18,939 nt of DNA. Origin: Bacteroidales bacterium (lineage in GTDB: Bacteria; Bacteroidota; Bacteroidia; Bacteroidales; SM23-62). The translations under genes were made by a program, and so were the position numbers. This document shows, in pieces, positions 1 through 8,991 of this stretch (the stretch's first letter is position 1; each line of letters opens with the position of its first letter). Under the pieces are notes generated by a model. It did no database searches and was not told where the DNA came from. It was given only the letters and a program-made list of their open reading frames with translations. Where the stretch lies: contig JADHVS010000073.1 of the NCBI GenBank assembly GCA_016783865.1, positions 1-18,939 of the forward strand, written 5' to 3'.

Positions 1-1201
1 TGGAAGCCTCAACACCGGCTTCATAATGAGACCGGGCCTGGCCCAGGTTATTCTGTCTCAGGTAGTACTCGGCTATGTTGAACTCAGTCTCATCATATGT
101 CAATACATAGAGAGGAGCTGTTTCTGTATAAGCAACTTTTGTTCCCAAAAGGCTAATGGATGGAAATAATGCAGAAAGCAGTTTCTCTCCGTTCTGGAAC
201 CCGGTATACCTCAAACCATCAAGAGAGTCAAGTTTATAGCTGTCTGGTCTGGGCTGGGCATATACATGGATCCTTGGATCATTCCTGTCAACCAGCCAGT
301 TTACCATGGTTTCAGAAATTCCCTGGTCGGTTCTTGCATACAATGTATTGAAGATGGGATTTCTATAAGGTAAACCAGGATATACTACTTTTGCATCATC
401 TGCATTAGAAGAAAAGATAGGATTGGCTGAAGCATTGCCAAGGATAGCACCAATCGCTGCATCGGCACCGGCATAAGGAGCAGCACCGGCAGTTGTTGTA
501 ACATCCGACTGAGCTCCGGCCATGTCATAGGTAAATGACCATGGCGTTCCGGCGATTCGGTTTAATGCTCTCAGCCTGAGAGAGTTTGCAAACTTTTGCC
601 ACTTGACCGGGTCACCACCGTACATGATGTCACCGGAACCAAAATTCACTGTTGTTGATCCAAGCAGCGTATTGGCTTGCTCCAGGTCTGCCAGGCAACC
701 CATATAAACAGCTTGCTGCGTATCATAAACAGGAGTAATATCGCCATCGGTTAAGAAACCCTGAAGCGCTTCTGAATAAGGTATATCACCAAACATATCA
801 GTTAGGTGCATATATATCCAGGACTTCATAACGAGGGCGGCACCCAGCAGGGCATCATCCCCGTCAGCAGTGGCTTTATCGATAACGATTTTAAGGTCAG
901 CGAGTTCGTCGACATATGGGCCGTCAAAGTCACCCGACATATCGCGTGGCTCATATTTGTCTTCATCAATATACTGCACCTTGGTCCATTGCTGGCACCA
1001 GCAACCGAGGTATGTATGTTGAATCCAGCCACCAGCCTGGCGGCCTACAGATTGTTGGATCGCTTTTGTGAAGATATTGATAGCAGGTACGTCCACAGGA
1101 TTATTGGGACTCTTGTTCAATTCCTCAAAATGATCCGTACATGATCCGAATATCAGGATCACGGTAAATAAAATTGAAATTATATATTTCATGATTCTCA
1201 T
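1..1201 (-). CDS. SusD/RagB-family outer-membrane nutrient-binding lipoprotein (C-terminus cut by window edge)
   Basis: About 400 codons read open from ATG at 1201 to base 1, where the window cuts off the C-terminus. The N-terminus is a lipoprotein signal: MRIMK, a hydrophobic stretch, then FGSC, with acidic residues (TDHFEEL) after the cysteine, as in exported Bacteroidota lipoproteins. The segment ELNKSPNNPVDVP just after it is the typical opening of SusD-like proteins, and near the cut a segment beginning LTYDETEFNIAEYYL fits the helical TPR-like part of the fold. An inner ATG at 1192 is an equally possible start. The gene begins 26 bases after the susC stop, so both are surely co-transcribed. 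SusD proteins cap the SusC barrel and capture ligand at the cell surface; the ligand cannot be read from the sequence. The long family name is secure, the substrate is unknown. Confidence 0.9.
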   Translation of the reverse strand, partial: MRIMKYIISILFTVILIFGSCTDHFEELNKSPNNPVDVPAINIFTKAIQQSVGRQAGGWIQHTYLGCWCQQWTKVQYIDEDKYEPRDMSGDFDGPYVDELADLKIVIDKATADGDDALLGAALVMKSWIYMHLTDMFGDIPYSEALQGFLTDGDITPVYDTQQAVYMGCLADLEQANTLLGSTTVNFGSGDIMYGGDPVKWQKFANSLRLRALNRIAGTPWSFTYDMAGAQSDVTTTAGAAPYAGADAAIGAILGNASANPIFSSNADDAKVVYPGLPYRNPIFNTLYARTDQGISETMVNWLVDRNDPRIHVYAQPRPDSYKLDSLDGLRYTGFQNGEKLLSALFPSISLLGTKVAYTETAPLYVLTYDETEFNIAEYYLRQNNLGQARSHYEAGVEAS

Positions 1202-1227
1202 AATTTATTAAAGTTATACTGGATATT

Positions 1228-4200
1228 TTAGAAATTAACCTTCAGGTTGAATCCCATGGAACGAACTGAAGGAATGGCGTTGGTTTCCATACCTACGTAG
1301 TTACCTGCACCCATTCCGATTTCGGGATCGATGTCCGGAGTATTCTTATGAATAATCCAGAGGTTACGACCGAGTAATGAAAGGTTCAGGCTCCTGATAC
1401 CCACTCTTTGAAGGGCCGGTACATTAGTGAATGTATAACCCAGTGTTGCTTCACGCAACTTAACAAAGCTGGCATCGAAGGTAGAAAGCTCAACTTTTCC
1501 CCAGTAGTCTTTGAAATAGTCCTGTCCTTCGGCATATGAGGCATTTACAACAGGTGTAGTAACATCATTTCCGTCGGCATCGGTTAATTGAACATCACCG
1601 TCTGCATTGACATAACCATAAACTCCTTCATTTTTAATACCACCACCGTCTGCTACAGGTTCGCGAATATTAACTCCATTGTCGTTAACAGCAGCAGTTC
1701 CTTCCATAACACCTGCATAATGACCGAACCAGTCGGTTACAGAATAAATAACCCCACCTTTCCTGAAGTCAACCAGGAAGCTGGCAGTTAAATTCTTGAA
1801 CTGGAATGAATTATTCACACCACCAAACCAGTCGGGATAAACTGAACCCAGATCAGTTCTTGCATTTGAACGAATGTAGAATCCGTCTGTATCAACCAAT
1901 GGCCTTCCGGAATAAAGAATATGAGAAAGCTGTGTTTCATCCTTATCATAATATACTTTTTCCTGGTTTTCCCTTACAAGAGCATAACCCCAGAGGATAC
2001 CATATTCCTCATTCGGACGGGCGTGCACCTGGGCATGCCATGAACCTGAGTAGAGGTAGAGATACTGCATGTCCTCATACAGTTCAATAACCATGTTCTC
2101 GTTGGCTGACCAGTTGGCCATGACGTCCCAGGAGAAATCGGCTGTTCTGACCGGTGAAGCATAGAGCTGAACCTCAACACCCTTGTTCTGGAGGTTACCG
2201 GCATTAATAGTCTGAGAGGTGAAACCGGTAGCCCTTGAAATAGCAATGTTCAGGATCTGGTTGATTGTGTTTTCCTTATACAGGGTAACATCAAGACCTA
2301 ACCTGTTTTGCAGGAATTTCAGGTCGGCACCAACTTCGATCGACTTCTTCCTCTGTGGCTGAAGTCCCAGCGGAGGAATGGTATTGGTGTAGGACAGAGA
2401 TGGCTGACCATTGAATGGATCTGATGAGTTAAACACACCATTCAGCTGGTAAGCACCGGCTGTTCCACCCACTTCGGCATAACTTGCACGAATCTTGGCG
2501 TAAGAGAGCACATTGGATTCAAGTCCGATGGCTTCTGTAATCACAGCACCCAGAGAAACTGACGGGTAGAAATATGAGTTATTGTCTGCCGGCAGTGTGG
2601 ATGACCAGTCATTCCTTCCTGTAACATCGAGGAAAAGGAAGTTCCTGAAACCAAGGTTCAGGGTTCCGAATACACTCTGAAGCTCTGTATGTTCCTCGTG
2701 CAGCCCTGTTGTTGCAGCAACAGCTGCGTTGGATACTGCATAGAGGTCGGGAACAATCAGGTCAGCGATGTCGGTTGAGTGGGACTGATAATCATTCTTA
2801 TTGAACTCACCACCTACTGAAGCAATCACGCTTAGATCCGAACCAATAGTTTTATTAAATGTGAACGCACCGTTGGCATTCAATTGGTTATTGCGATATG
2901 AACCGGCCCAGTAATGACCCTTACGGTCACCATTTGTAAGGTGAGCAGTTTTTTGATTACGGTCTTCAACGTACCAGTCGGTTCCGACGACGGCTTTGAA
3001 GGACAGCCAGTCGGTGAACTGATAATTCAGGTTCATGTTACCTATGACTCTGTCCCTGTTCCTTGAATTGGTGTTGTTATGCAGCAACCAGTATGGGTTG
3101 TCGTGATAACTGTGGTTCCAGTTCATCGGGTAACCGGTTACCGGGTCGATTTCTCCGGCCAGGTCCTGCAGGTTCTGCATGTTCACCTGGCGGCCGAACC
3201 ACTGTCCCAGACTCTGCATCGGGTTACCCTGGCTATAACCGTTCTCTACAATATTATCACTCTTGTTGCTGATATAGGTAGCAGAACCGCCAACTTTCAG
3301 CTTCTTGGTAACATTGTAACCTGAACTTAAATTCAGGGTATTCTTTTTCAGGTCGGTAGCAGGTATAGTACCTTTTACATCCTGGTTGGAATATGACAGA
3401 CGGAAATTGGCATTGTCTGATGCACCCGAGAATGAAAGGTTATGGGTGATCCTGTGACCGGTTTCGAAAAAGTCCTTCACGTTGTCCGGCTGGGCCACCC
3501 ATGGAGTAGCTGTACGAACGCCTGTTTCGGGATCATATGGGCTGTCCCACTGAGGAATAAGTCTTCCGTCAAGTTTAGGACCAAAGCTTTCGTCGACACC
3601 GTCGTTGATACCGCCGTAGGCACCGTCAACATATTCAAACTCCATCTGGCCACCCTGACCATACTCGTTCTGGTATTTTGGAAGAACGAGGATGTTATCC
3701 CACATCCAGTTTGTCTCAAAGGATACGCCAATACCTCTCTGGCTCCTTGAAGCACCTGTCTTGGTTGTGATAAGAACCACACCATTAACGGCACGTGAAC
3801 CATAGAGGGCGGCAGCGTTTGCACCTTTCAGCACACTGATGTTTTCAATGTCGGCAGGATTCAGGTCCATGGCATTATTACCATAGTCCATACCACCGTA
3901 CTGACCGGGCTGCGAGTAGTTGTTGCAGATGGGCACACCATCAACCACAAACAAGGGCTGGTTGTCGGAACCTACTGTCAGGCTTGACAGACCCCTTACA
4001 ATGATCCTTGAACCTGAAGCAACACCACCGTCGGAATTTGTGATCTGAACACCGGCTAACCTTCCCTGGAGGGAATTAACCAGGTTCGTCTCCTTAGCCT
4101 TAGCGAGTTCATCACCCGATATGTCCTGGACAGCATATCCAAGCGCTTTCTTTTCACGGGTGATACCGAGGGCGGTCACTACGACCTCGTCAAGACCCAA

Positions 4201-4500
4201 AATATCCGGCTCCATGACAATATCTATAGCTGTCCTGCCTTCGATCCGAATATCCTGCGTCTTCAAGCCCACAAAACTGACTACCAGTTCCGTAGCATCT
4301 TCGGGAACACGTAAAACGTATTCTCCTTCAGAGCTAGTCACTGTACCAATAGTAGTACCTTTAACAATGATTGATGCCCCCGGCACAGGGGTTCCATCAT
4401 CAGAGTTTGTTATCGTACCACTAAGTTCCACTGCTTGCGCCTGCAACAGCTGAAAGCCTGCAAACAATAGCAGTGTCAGGAAGAGAACAAATCTTTTCAT
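1228..4500 (-). CDS. SusC/RagA-family TonB-linked outer-membrane transporter
   Basis: A protein of 1090 residues from the ATG at 4500. This start (MKRFVLFLTLLL) gives a clean signal peptide ending near QAQA; the longer frame opening at 4539 would put 13 odd residues ahead of it. Domains in order: signal peptide 1-23; carboxypeptidase-regulatory-like beta-sandwich about 24-98 (SGTITNSDDGTPVPGASI); SusC linker LDEVVVTALG about 103-112; TonB plug about 120-249, including FVVDGVPI and ISVLKGANAAALYGSRA; then a large beta-barrel ending in the terminal Phe expected of outer-membrane barrels. Length is normal for the family. It imports a ligand with SusD in a TonB-driven step. No ECF sigma/anti-sigma pair, hybrid two-component regulator or degradative enzyme lies in the window beside it, so the substrate (glycan, peptide or other) is open. 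Confidence 0.95.
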   Translation of the reverse strand: MKRFVLFLTLLLFAGFQLLQAQAVELSGTITNSDDGTPVPGASIIVKGTTIGTVTSSEGEYVLRVPEDATELVVSFVGLKTQDIRIEGRTAIDIVMEPDILGLDEVVVTALGITREKKALGYAVQDISGDELAKAKETNLVNSLQGRLAGVQITNSDGGVASGSRIIVRGLSSLTVGSDNQPLFVVDGVPICNNYSQPGQYGGMDYGNNAMDLNPADIENISVLKGANAAALYGSRAVNGVVLITTKTGASRSQRGIGVSFETNWMWDNILVLPKYQNEYGQGGQMEFEYVDGAYGGINDGVDESFGPKLDGRLIPQWDSPYDPETGVRTATPWVAQPDNVKDFFETGHRITHNLSFSGASDNANFRLSYSNQDVKGTIPATDLKKNTLNLSSGYNVTKKLKVGGSATYISNKSDNIVENGYSQGNPMQSLGQWFGRQVNMQNLQDLAGEIDPVTGYPMNWNHSYHDNPYWLLHNNTNSRNRDRVIGNMNLNYQFTDWLSFKAVVGTDWYVEDRNQKTAHLTNGDRKGHYWAGSYRNNQLNANGAFTFNKTIGSDLSVIASVGGEFNKNDYQSHSTDIADLIVPDLYAVSNAAVAATTGLHEEHTELQSVFGTLNLGFRNFLFLDVTGRNDWSSTLPADNNSYFYPSVSLGAVITEAIGLESNVLSYAKIRASYAEVGGTAGAYQLNGVFNSSDPFNGQPSLSYTNTIPPLGLQPQRKKSIEVGADLKFLQNRLGLDVTLYKENTINQILNIAISRATGFTSQTINAGNLQNKGVEVQLYASPVRTADFSWDVMANWSANENMVIELYEDMQYLYLYSGSWHAQVHARPNEEYGILWGYALVRENQEKVYYDKDETQLSHILYSGRPLVDTDGFYIRSNARTDLGSVYPDWFGGVNNSFQFKNLTASFLVDFRKGGVIYSVTDWFGHYAGVMEGTAAVNDNGVNIREPVADGGGIKNEGVYGYVNADGDVQLTDADGNDVTTPVVNASYAEGQDYFKDYWGKVELSTFDASFVKLREATLGYTFTNVPALQRVGIRSLNLSLLGRNLWIIHKNTPDIDPEIGMGAGNYVGMETNAIPSVRSMGFNLKVNF

Positions 4501-4546
4501 AGATAAAAATTTTAGGTTTACAGGAAAATAATTATTCAAACGTGGG

Positions 4547-4576
4547 TAAATCTAAGAAAAATTTGAAAAAGCCAAA
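4547..4576 (-). promoter_or_regulatory. Candidate promoter of the susC-susD pair
   Basis: On the minus strand TTTG (4576-4573), an 18-base spacer and TAGATTTA (4554-4547) match the Bacteroidota -33/-7 consensus TTTG-N(18-21)-TAnnTTTG with one mismatch at the last base. This predicts transcription starting about 40 bases before the susC ATG. The same 18-base spacing is seen in the promoter at 14855-14884. Motif match only. Confidence 0.45.
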
Positions 4577-4664
4577 ACAAATCTGACTCTAAGTAACATA
4601 AGGTAGTAGGTAATTTAGACAGATTATAAATTGGAAGGGTAAATTTCCCTAATTGCAGGTGTAT

Positions 4665-4684
4665 TAAATGTTATAGAACATTTA
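4665..4684. repeat. Perfect AT-rich palindrome in the spacer between susC and ftcD
   Basis: TAAATGTT (4665-4672) and AACATTTA (4677-4684) are exact inverted copies around ATAG. It lies about 90 bases upstream of the candidate susC promoter and 10 bases beyond the ftcD 3' hairpin. It could be an operator for the susC-susD pair or a second terminator stem; its AT content argues against a strong terminator. A second imperfect palindrome, AGGGTAAATTTCCCT, is at 4636-4650. The rest of this 216-base spacer shows nothing recognisable. Confidence 0.4.
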
Positions 4685-4693
4685 GGGGTATGT

Positions 4694-4723
4694 CAGTTGA
4701 TTCGCCCTCCGGCGAATCAACTG
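4694..4723 (-). terminator. 13-bp perfect hairpin overlapping the ftcD stop codon
   Basis: CAGTTGATTCGCC (4694-4706) and GGCGAATCAACTG (4711-4723) pair perfectly around the loop CTCC. The ftcD TGA (4719-4717) and its last codons lie within one arm. Downstream on the minus strand there is no U-tract (ACATACCCC), so it is not a classical intrinsic terminator; it may act as a 3' end stabiliser or a factor-dependent terminator. Position and strength of the stem are seen directly; the role is inferred. Confidence 0.6.
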
Positions 4724-6405
4724 GAAATTTTATTGTTCACCAGATTTAAAATCTCATCAACTTTAGTAATCGTCTTATCTTCAATCGATTGCGCTTTCCC
4801 AATTATGTCAGCAACAAACTTCTTATCATTTAATCCAGGGACATTGATCTTAACATTCAGGTGGGCACCCATAACAGCTGCCCGGATGACGAGGGCACCA
4901 ACGCCGGCATCGGAAACCGAATTGGGATTGCCAGCGGAAGCCATGGCAAAAACCACTTCAAGCGCATTATGAGCAACTTCCATCGTGCGGAAAGGCACTT
5001 TTATGGCTTCTTTTGTGGCATCCTGGATGGCCCGGTCCCTCAAAACCTTTTCTTCATCGGACTTTTTAGGTAATCCGAATGATTCCATTACCTTGTTGAA
5101 AGAACGTGTATCCTCATCAACGAGGTGTAAGAGCTCCTCCTGGCAGATTTTTCCCTTTACTGCCCAGTCTGAAAACTCCTCCCAACGATCATCCCATCCC
5201 CTTTTGTGTGAAGAAAGGTTGGCCACCATGCTGCCCAGTGCCGATCCGAGGGCTCCCATATAAGCGCTGACCGATCCTCCTCCGGGTGCGGGTGATTCCG
5301 AGGCGGTCTCATTCATGAATTCCGCCAGGTTCATTTGAACAAGTTTTTTTCCCGTGCTTTCCTCAAGCATATATTCAATGATCTTTTCTTCCGGCTTAAA
5401 CTCATACAGGTCATCGAGGCCGAGTGATTTCATGGCTATCTTAATGAGTTCCCTGTCGGATATCCCAAGTGACCGTTTTTGCTTTTTCAGGAAATATCTT
5501 CCCGCATCCAACATGGCATGCAGAGGAACCAGTCCAACCAATTCGGAACCTGTGACACGGATCCCCCGGGCATCGGCCCTCCTGCAGACCTCATCAAAGG
5601 CTTCATGAATGGAAGTGATATTAATATTGGTGAGGTTAATCGAGATCTGGGCAATCCCGTATTCTTCAATGAACCACCCGATGGCTTTTACCGATTTGAG
5701 GGAACCCGGAATATTTAACGTATCACCCTTTTCGTCCTTCACTATTTCACCGGAAAGTGGATCGCCCTTTCTCTTTACCCGTCCTTTTTCACGGATATCA
5801 AAAGCAATGGCATTGGCCCGGCGTACAGAGGTGGTATTGAGATTAATATTATATGCTACCAAAAAATCCCTTGCACCAACGGCTGTTGCACCCGCTTTGG
5901 CATTGAAAGTAACGGGACCAAAATCCGGTTTCCATTCCGGATCTTTAAGTTTTTCCTTCAATCCTTCATACTCACCCGATCTGCAATTGGCAAGATTCCT
6001 TCGAACCTCTTTGAAAGCAGCATTCTCGTAACAATAGACCGGTATGTTGAGTTCATCTCCGATTCTCCCTGCCAGCTTCCTGGCGTATTCAACCACCTCG
6101 TCCATGGAAATATTCGACACGGGTACCAGCGGACAAACATCTGTTGCACCAAACCGGGGATGGGCTCCTTTATGCCTGCTCATATCGATCAGTTCCGAGG
6201 CCTTTTTCACTGCGATGAATGCTGCTTCCACAACAGCATCCGGAGCACCCACAAAGGTTACTACTGTCCTGTTGGTCGCTTTCCCCGGATCCACATCCAG
6301 TAGCTTTACACCCTCAACGGATTCAATTTCATCAGTTATCTGCTTAATAATAGTAAGATCTATCCCTTCGCTGAAATTGGGAACGCATTCAATGATCTTG
6401 TTCAT
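4717..6405 (-). CDS. ftcD: Bifunctional glutamate formimidoyltransferase / formimidoyltetrahydrofolate cyclodeaminase
   Basis: This 562-residue protein has the full length of the bifunctional enzyme. The N-terminal formiminotransferase half opens with IIECVPNFSEG; His82 in HKGAHPRFGATD falls exactly at the catalytic histidine position known for the mammalian enzyme. The second transferase subdomain runs to about residue 330. The cyclodeaminase half starts near residue 355 and has the folate-loop signature SPAPGGGSVSA (371-381). The enzyme moves the formimino group from formiminoglutamate to tetrahydrofolate, then releases ammonia to leave methenyl-THF, the last steps of histidine degradation in the cytoplasm. 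It starts 7 bases after the hutI stop, so the two form one transcript. No SD sequence is seen before the ATG, usual for the phylum. Confidence 0.97.
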   Translation of the reverse strand: MNKIIECVPNFSEGIDLTIIKQITDEIESVEGVKLLDVDPGKATNRTVVTFVGAPDAVVEAAFIAVKKASELIDMSRHKGAHPRFGATDVCPLVPVSNISMDEVVEYARKLAGRIGDELNIPVYCYENAAFKEVRRNLANCRSGEYEGLKEKLKDPEWKPDFGPVTFNAKAGATAVGARDFLVAYNINLNTTSVRRANAIAFDIREKGRVKRKGDPLSGEIVKDEKGDTLNIPGSLKSVKAIGWFIEEYGIAQISINLTNINITSIHEAFDEVCRRADARGIRVTGSELVGLVPLHAMLDAGRYFLKKQKRSLGISDRELIKIAMKSLGLDDLYEFKPEEKIIEYMLEESTGKKLVQMNLAEFMNETASESPAPGGGSVSAYMGALGSALGSMVANLSSHKRGWDDRWEEFSDWAVKGKICQEELLHLVDEDTRSFNKVMESFGLPKKSDEEKVLRDRAIQDATKEAIKVPFRTMEVAHNALEVVFAMASAGNPNSVSDAGVGALVIRAAVMGAHLNVKINVPGLNDKKFVADIIGKAQSIEDKTITKVDEILNLVNNKISS

Positions 6406-6412
6406 ATAAATA

Positions 6413-7669
6413 TTAAATAAAACTTCCTTTGAATATCACGGTCTCTATGAGGTTGGTCCCATAGGCATACGGCAGGTAAGCATAGTTAGGTATCTCCTTG
6501 GTAATAATGACATTGGCCTCTTTGCCACGACAGATACTTCCATGTGTTTTCTCCAGTCCCATTGCATAAGCGCCATTGAGTGTGGTTGCATGGATAACTT
6601 CTTCCGGTAACATCTTTTGCATAATGCAACCCAGTGACATGATGAACTTCATATTGCCAGAAGGAGAACTTCCGGGATTAAAATCGGATGCCAGCGCCAC
6701 TGGTAATCCTGCATCAATGATCCTCCTGGCCGGGGCATAATCCAATCCCAGGAAGAATGAGGTACCGGGTAGTATCGTAGGCATGGTATTGGAATCCAAC
6801 AAGGCTTTTATTTCATCATCTCCTGCGAATTCAAGGTGATCGACGGAGAGGGCGTTATACTTAACGCCAGTTTGAATGCCGCCGGAGTAATCCAGTTCAT
6901 TTGCATGTATCTTTGGTCTTAATCCATGCTTGATCCCTGCTTCAAGGATTCGCTCCGTCTGCCTGGGCGTATAGAATCCGCGGTCACAAAATACATCGAT
7001 AAATTCAGCAAGATTTTCTTTAGCCACGGCAGGGATCATTTCCCTGACTATGATATCGACATATTTATCAGGATCATTTTTATAAGCTTCAGGAATGGCA
7101 TGAGCTCCCAGAAAGGTCGCCTTTATCTCAACAATGCACTGGTTCTTTAACTGCTCGATGACCCGAAGTATTTTCAGCTCATTTTCAAGATCCAATCCAT
7201 ATCCGCTTTTGATCTCAACTGCACCGGTACCATGCTGTTTTACCACCTCGTGCAATCTTCTTAAAGATTGTTCATACAACTTTTCTTCCGTGGTATTCTG
7301 TAACAATTTGGCAGAGTTTAATATCCCTCCTCCCTTTTTGGCTATCTCTTCATAAGACAATCCCCTGATCCGGTCGACAAACTCCATTTCCCTGGAACCG
7401 GCGTAAACCAGGTGTGAGTGTGAATCACAAAAAGAGGGCATTACTAACTTTCCCGATACATCCATGATAAAAAGATCAGAAAGGGCATCAAACATGGCCC
7501 CCTGGTCGAGAGTGCGCATGCTGCCAAAATCTTCTATGTAACCTTCTTTTAATAGTAACCAGGCGTGCTCGATGAGCTGTAATTCAGCCATTGCCTTTCC
7601 GGCAACCCACTTTGCAGGCTGCTCTTCCACCTGGAGTAATTGTCTGATATTTGTAATGAGAATGTTCAT
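6413..7669 (-). CDS. hutI: Imidazolonepropionase
   Basis: The 418-residue protein belongs to the amidohydrolase superfamily and opens the ring of imidazolone-5-propionate to give N-formimino-glutamate, the substrate of the ftcD product encoded next to it. The metal ligands are all in place: His84 and His86 (CDSHSHLVYAG), His255 (KIHANELDYSGG) and Asp329 (ALASDFNPGSS). His190 (FLGAHAIPEAY) and His278 (SVDHLEFAGD) match the substrate-contact histidines of the family. Length is normal. The start at 7669 gives an N-terminus (MNILITNIRQLLQ) typical of HutI. hutH and hutU, which feed this enzyme, are outside the window. Confidence 0.97.
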   Translation of the reverse strand: MNILITNIRQLLQVEEQPAKWVAGKAMAELQLIEHAWLLLKEGYIEDFGSMRTLDQGAMFDALSDLFIMDVSGKLVMPSFCDSHSHLVYAGSREMEFVDRIRGLSYEEIAKKGGGILNSAKLLQNTTEEKLYEQSLRRLHEVVKQHGTGAVEIKSGYGLDLENELKILRVIEQLKNQCIVEIKATFLGAHAIPEAYKNDPDKYVDIIVREMIPAVAKENLAEFIDVFCDRGFYTPRQTERILEAGIKHGLRPKIHANELDYSGGIQTGVKYNALSVDHLEFAGDDEIKALLDSNTMPTILPGTSFFLGLDYAPARRIIDAGLPVALASDFNPGSSPSGNMKFIMSLGCIMQKMLPEEVIHATTLNGAYAMGLEKTHGSICRGKEANVIITKEIPNYAYLPYAYGTNLIETVIFKGSFI

Positions 7670-7686
7670 GTGAAATTAATCTTCTT

Positions 7687-7694
7687 CAAAAATA
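7687..7694 (-). promoter_or_regulatory. Candidate -7 box upstream of hutI
   Basis: TATTTTTG on the minus strand matches TAnnTTTG exactly and would start transcription about 10 bases before the hutI ATG. I find no TTTG at the -33 position, so this is a weak or internal promoter for hutI-ftcD, which may also be read through from the DUF819 gene 74 bases upstream. Confidence 0.3.
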
Positions 7695-7743
7695 GAAAGT
7701 CTATGCAATAATGACTAATTATTTATAATAATGGTTGCTGATT

Positions 7744-8916
7744 TTATTTTAGGATAAGGGCTATTAATACTCCAAGGTAGTTCCCTATTGCATATCCGAT
7801 GATCCCAACCACCAGTCCCGGTATAATGATCTCCTTGTTTTTCAGGGCACCGGCCACTACAGGTACAAAAGGCGGTGACATGCTGAGTGCTGTTGAGATC
7901 ACCATAAAATTATCTACATCCACATTAAAAATCTTTGATAATAGTGCATGCAGCAACAGGGCGCCGGGAACTGCAATAACAATAAATACAAGTATGGGCC
8001 ATGATTCGAGATTGAAGCTGCGAATATCTGCCATGGATGCCACCACCACACAAAATATCAGGATCAGGTACATGCCACTTTGGAAAGATTTTTTGATCCT
8101 GTTGATAGCAGGGATAAGGGACGCAATGATTCCCAGTGTTGTTATACTAAGAATTATTATGGTCATTTCGATCGTCTCCTTTTCCTTTACCGGGACGATA
8201 AATGTAATTAGCTTTGACAATCCAAATCCAATTACGATGATCACAACCGCCATTCCAATGGCCAGTAATAACCTCGGGAAAACAGCCCTGGAAAAAAGGC
8301 CTTTATACGATTCATAATCATCCTCGTAGGATTCGGTGGCACTGTTCATTTTGTCTTTATCGAGGGGTTGGTAAGGCCGCATAAAGGTCAGAAAAAACCG
8401 CTGTGCCACTGTGATCATGAATAACAACACCAGGGCACCAACTACCAGATCGTAGGTATGGGTAACAATGTAGACATCCGGATCCACATCGAGTGCCATA
8501 CGGATTGCTGCCAGGTTAGGAGTCCCGCCTGAGTAACAGCCAACAAGCATGCCGCATACCTTCCAGCTCTCAGGGATCATGTCCCTAAATAAAAAGAAAC
8601 CAATGAAAATGGTGATAATGACAGAGATGAGTCCGAGAGCCAGGCTCAGGAAAGTTTTTCCGGCCATTTTCATCCACGATTTAACATCGAGGGAAAAAAG
8701 CAACAGCGGGATGGCCAATAAGATGGTTGCAGCATTCAGTCCTTCCTGGTATTGTTCAAAATTGCCAGGAAGCCTGAAGGCATTTCCGAATATCAATCCA
8801 ACCACATAACAGATCACCACGACACCGATCTTTTTAACGATAGGATAGCGCTGGGCGAGATAAATGACCAATACCGGGAAAAGTATGTAAAATAGAATCA
8901 GGGCGATTGTTAGCAT
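7744..8916 (-). CDS. DUF819 (YjcL-like) integral membrane protein, candidate transporter
   Basis: This is a 390-residue, very hydrophobic protein with about ten to eleven apparent membrane segments, the first at residues 1-21. The segment CYSGGTPNLAAIRMALD (127-143) is the hallmark of the DUF819 family, and a charged cytoplasmic-type loop (DKDKMNSATESYEDDYESY) splits the membrane segments into two halves. The family looks like a secondary transporter with two repeated halves, but I know of no established substrate. It lies 74 bases upstream of hutI on the same strand, which suggests, without proof, uptake or export of histidine, urocanate or a pathway intermediate. The start at 8916 is the first ATG and leads straight into a membrane segment. 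Family assignment is firm, function is not. Confidence 0.85.
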   Translation of the reverse strand: MLTIALILFYILFPVLVIYLAQRYPIVKKIGVVVICYVVGLIFGNAFRLPGNFEQYQEGLNAATILLAIPLLLFSLDVKSWMKMAGKTFLSLALGLISVIITIFIGFFLFRDMIPESWKVCGMLVGCYSGGTPNLAAIRMALDVDPDVYIVTHTYDLVVGALVLLFMITVAQRFFLTFMRPYQPLDKDKMNSATESYEDDYESYKGLFSRAVFPRLLLAIGMAVVIIVIGFGLSKLITFIVPVKEKETIEMTIIILSITTLGIIASLIPAINRIKKSFQSGMYLILIFCVVVASMADIRSFNLESWPILVFIVIAVPGALLLHALLSKIFNVDVDNFMVISTALSMSPPFVPVVAGALKNKEIIIPGLVVGIIGYAIGNYLGVLIALILK

Positions 8917-8991
8917 GATTCAGGTTACATGGTTAACCCTGTAAATATAATTAAAAATCAAACAAGCTGATCGGAGAGAGGATCTCAGATT

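Noticed and set aside
4501..4539. Longer start for the susC-like gene at 4539
   Set aside because: The 13 extra residues would precede and spoil a clean signal peptide; the ATG at 4500 is preferred.
7799..8317. 172-codon open frame on the plus strand
   Set aside because: It lies wholly antisense to the DUF819 gene, whose membrane-protein sequence is clearly real; composition is that of a shadow frame.
8921..8941. Imperfect palindrome CAGGTTAC...GTTAACCCTG just before the DUF819 start
   Set aside because: Symmetry is poor beyond the outer four bases, so it is not reported as an operator.
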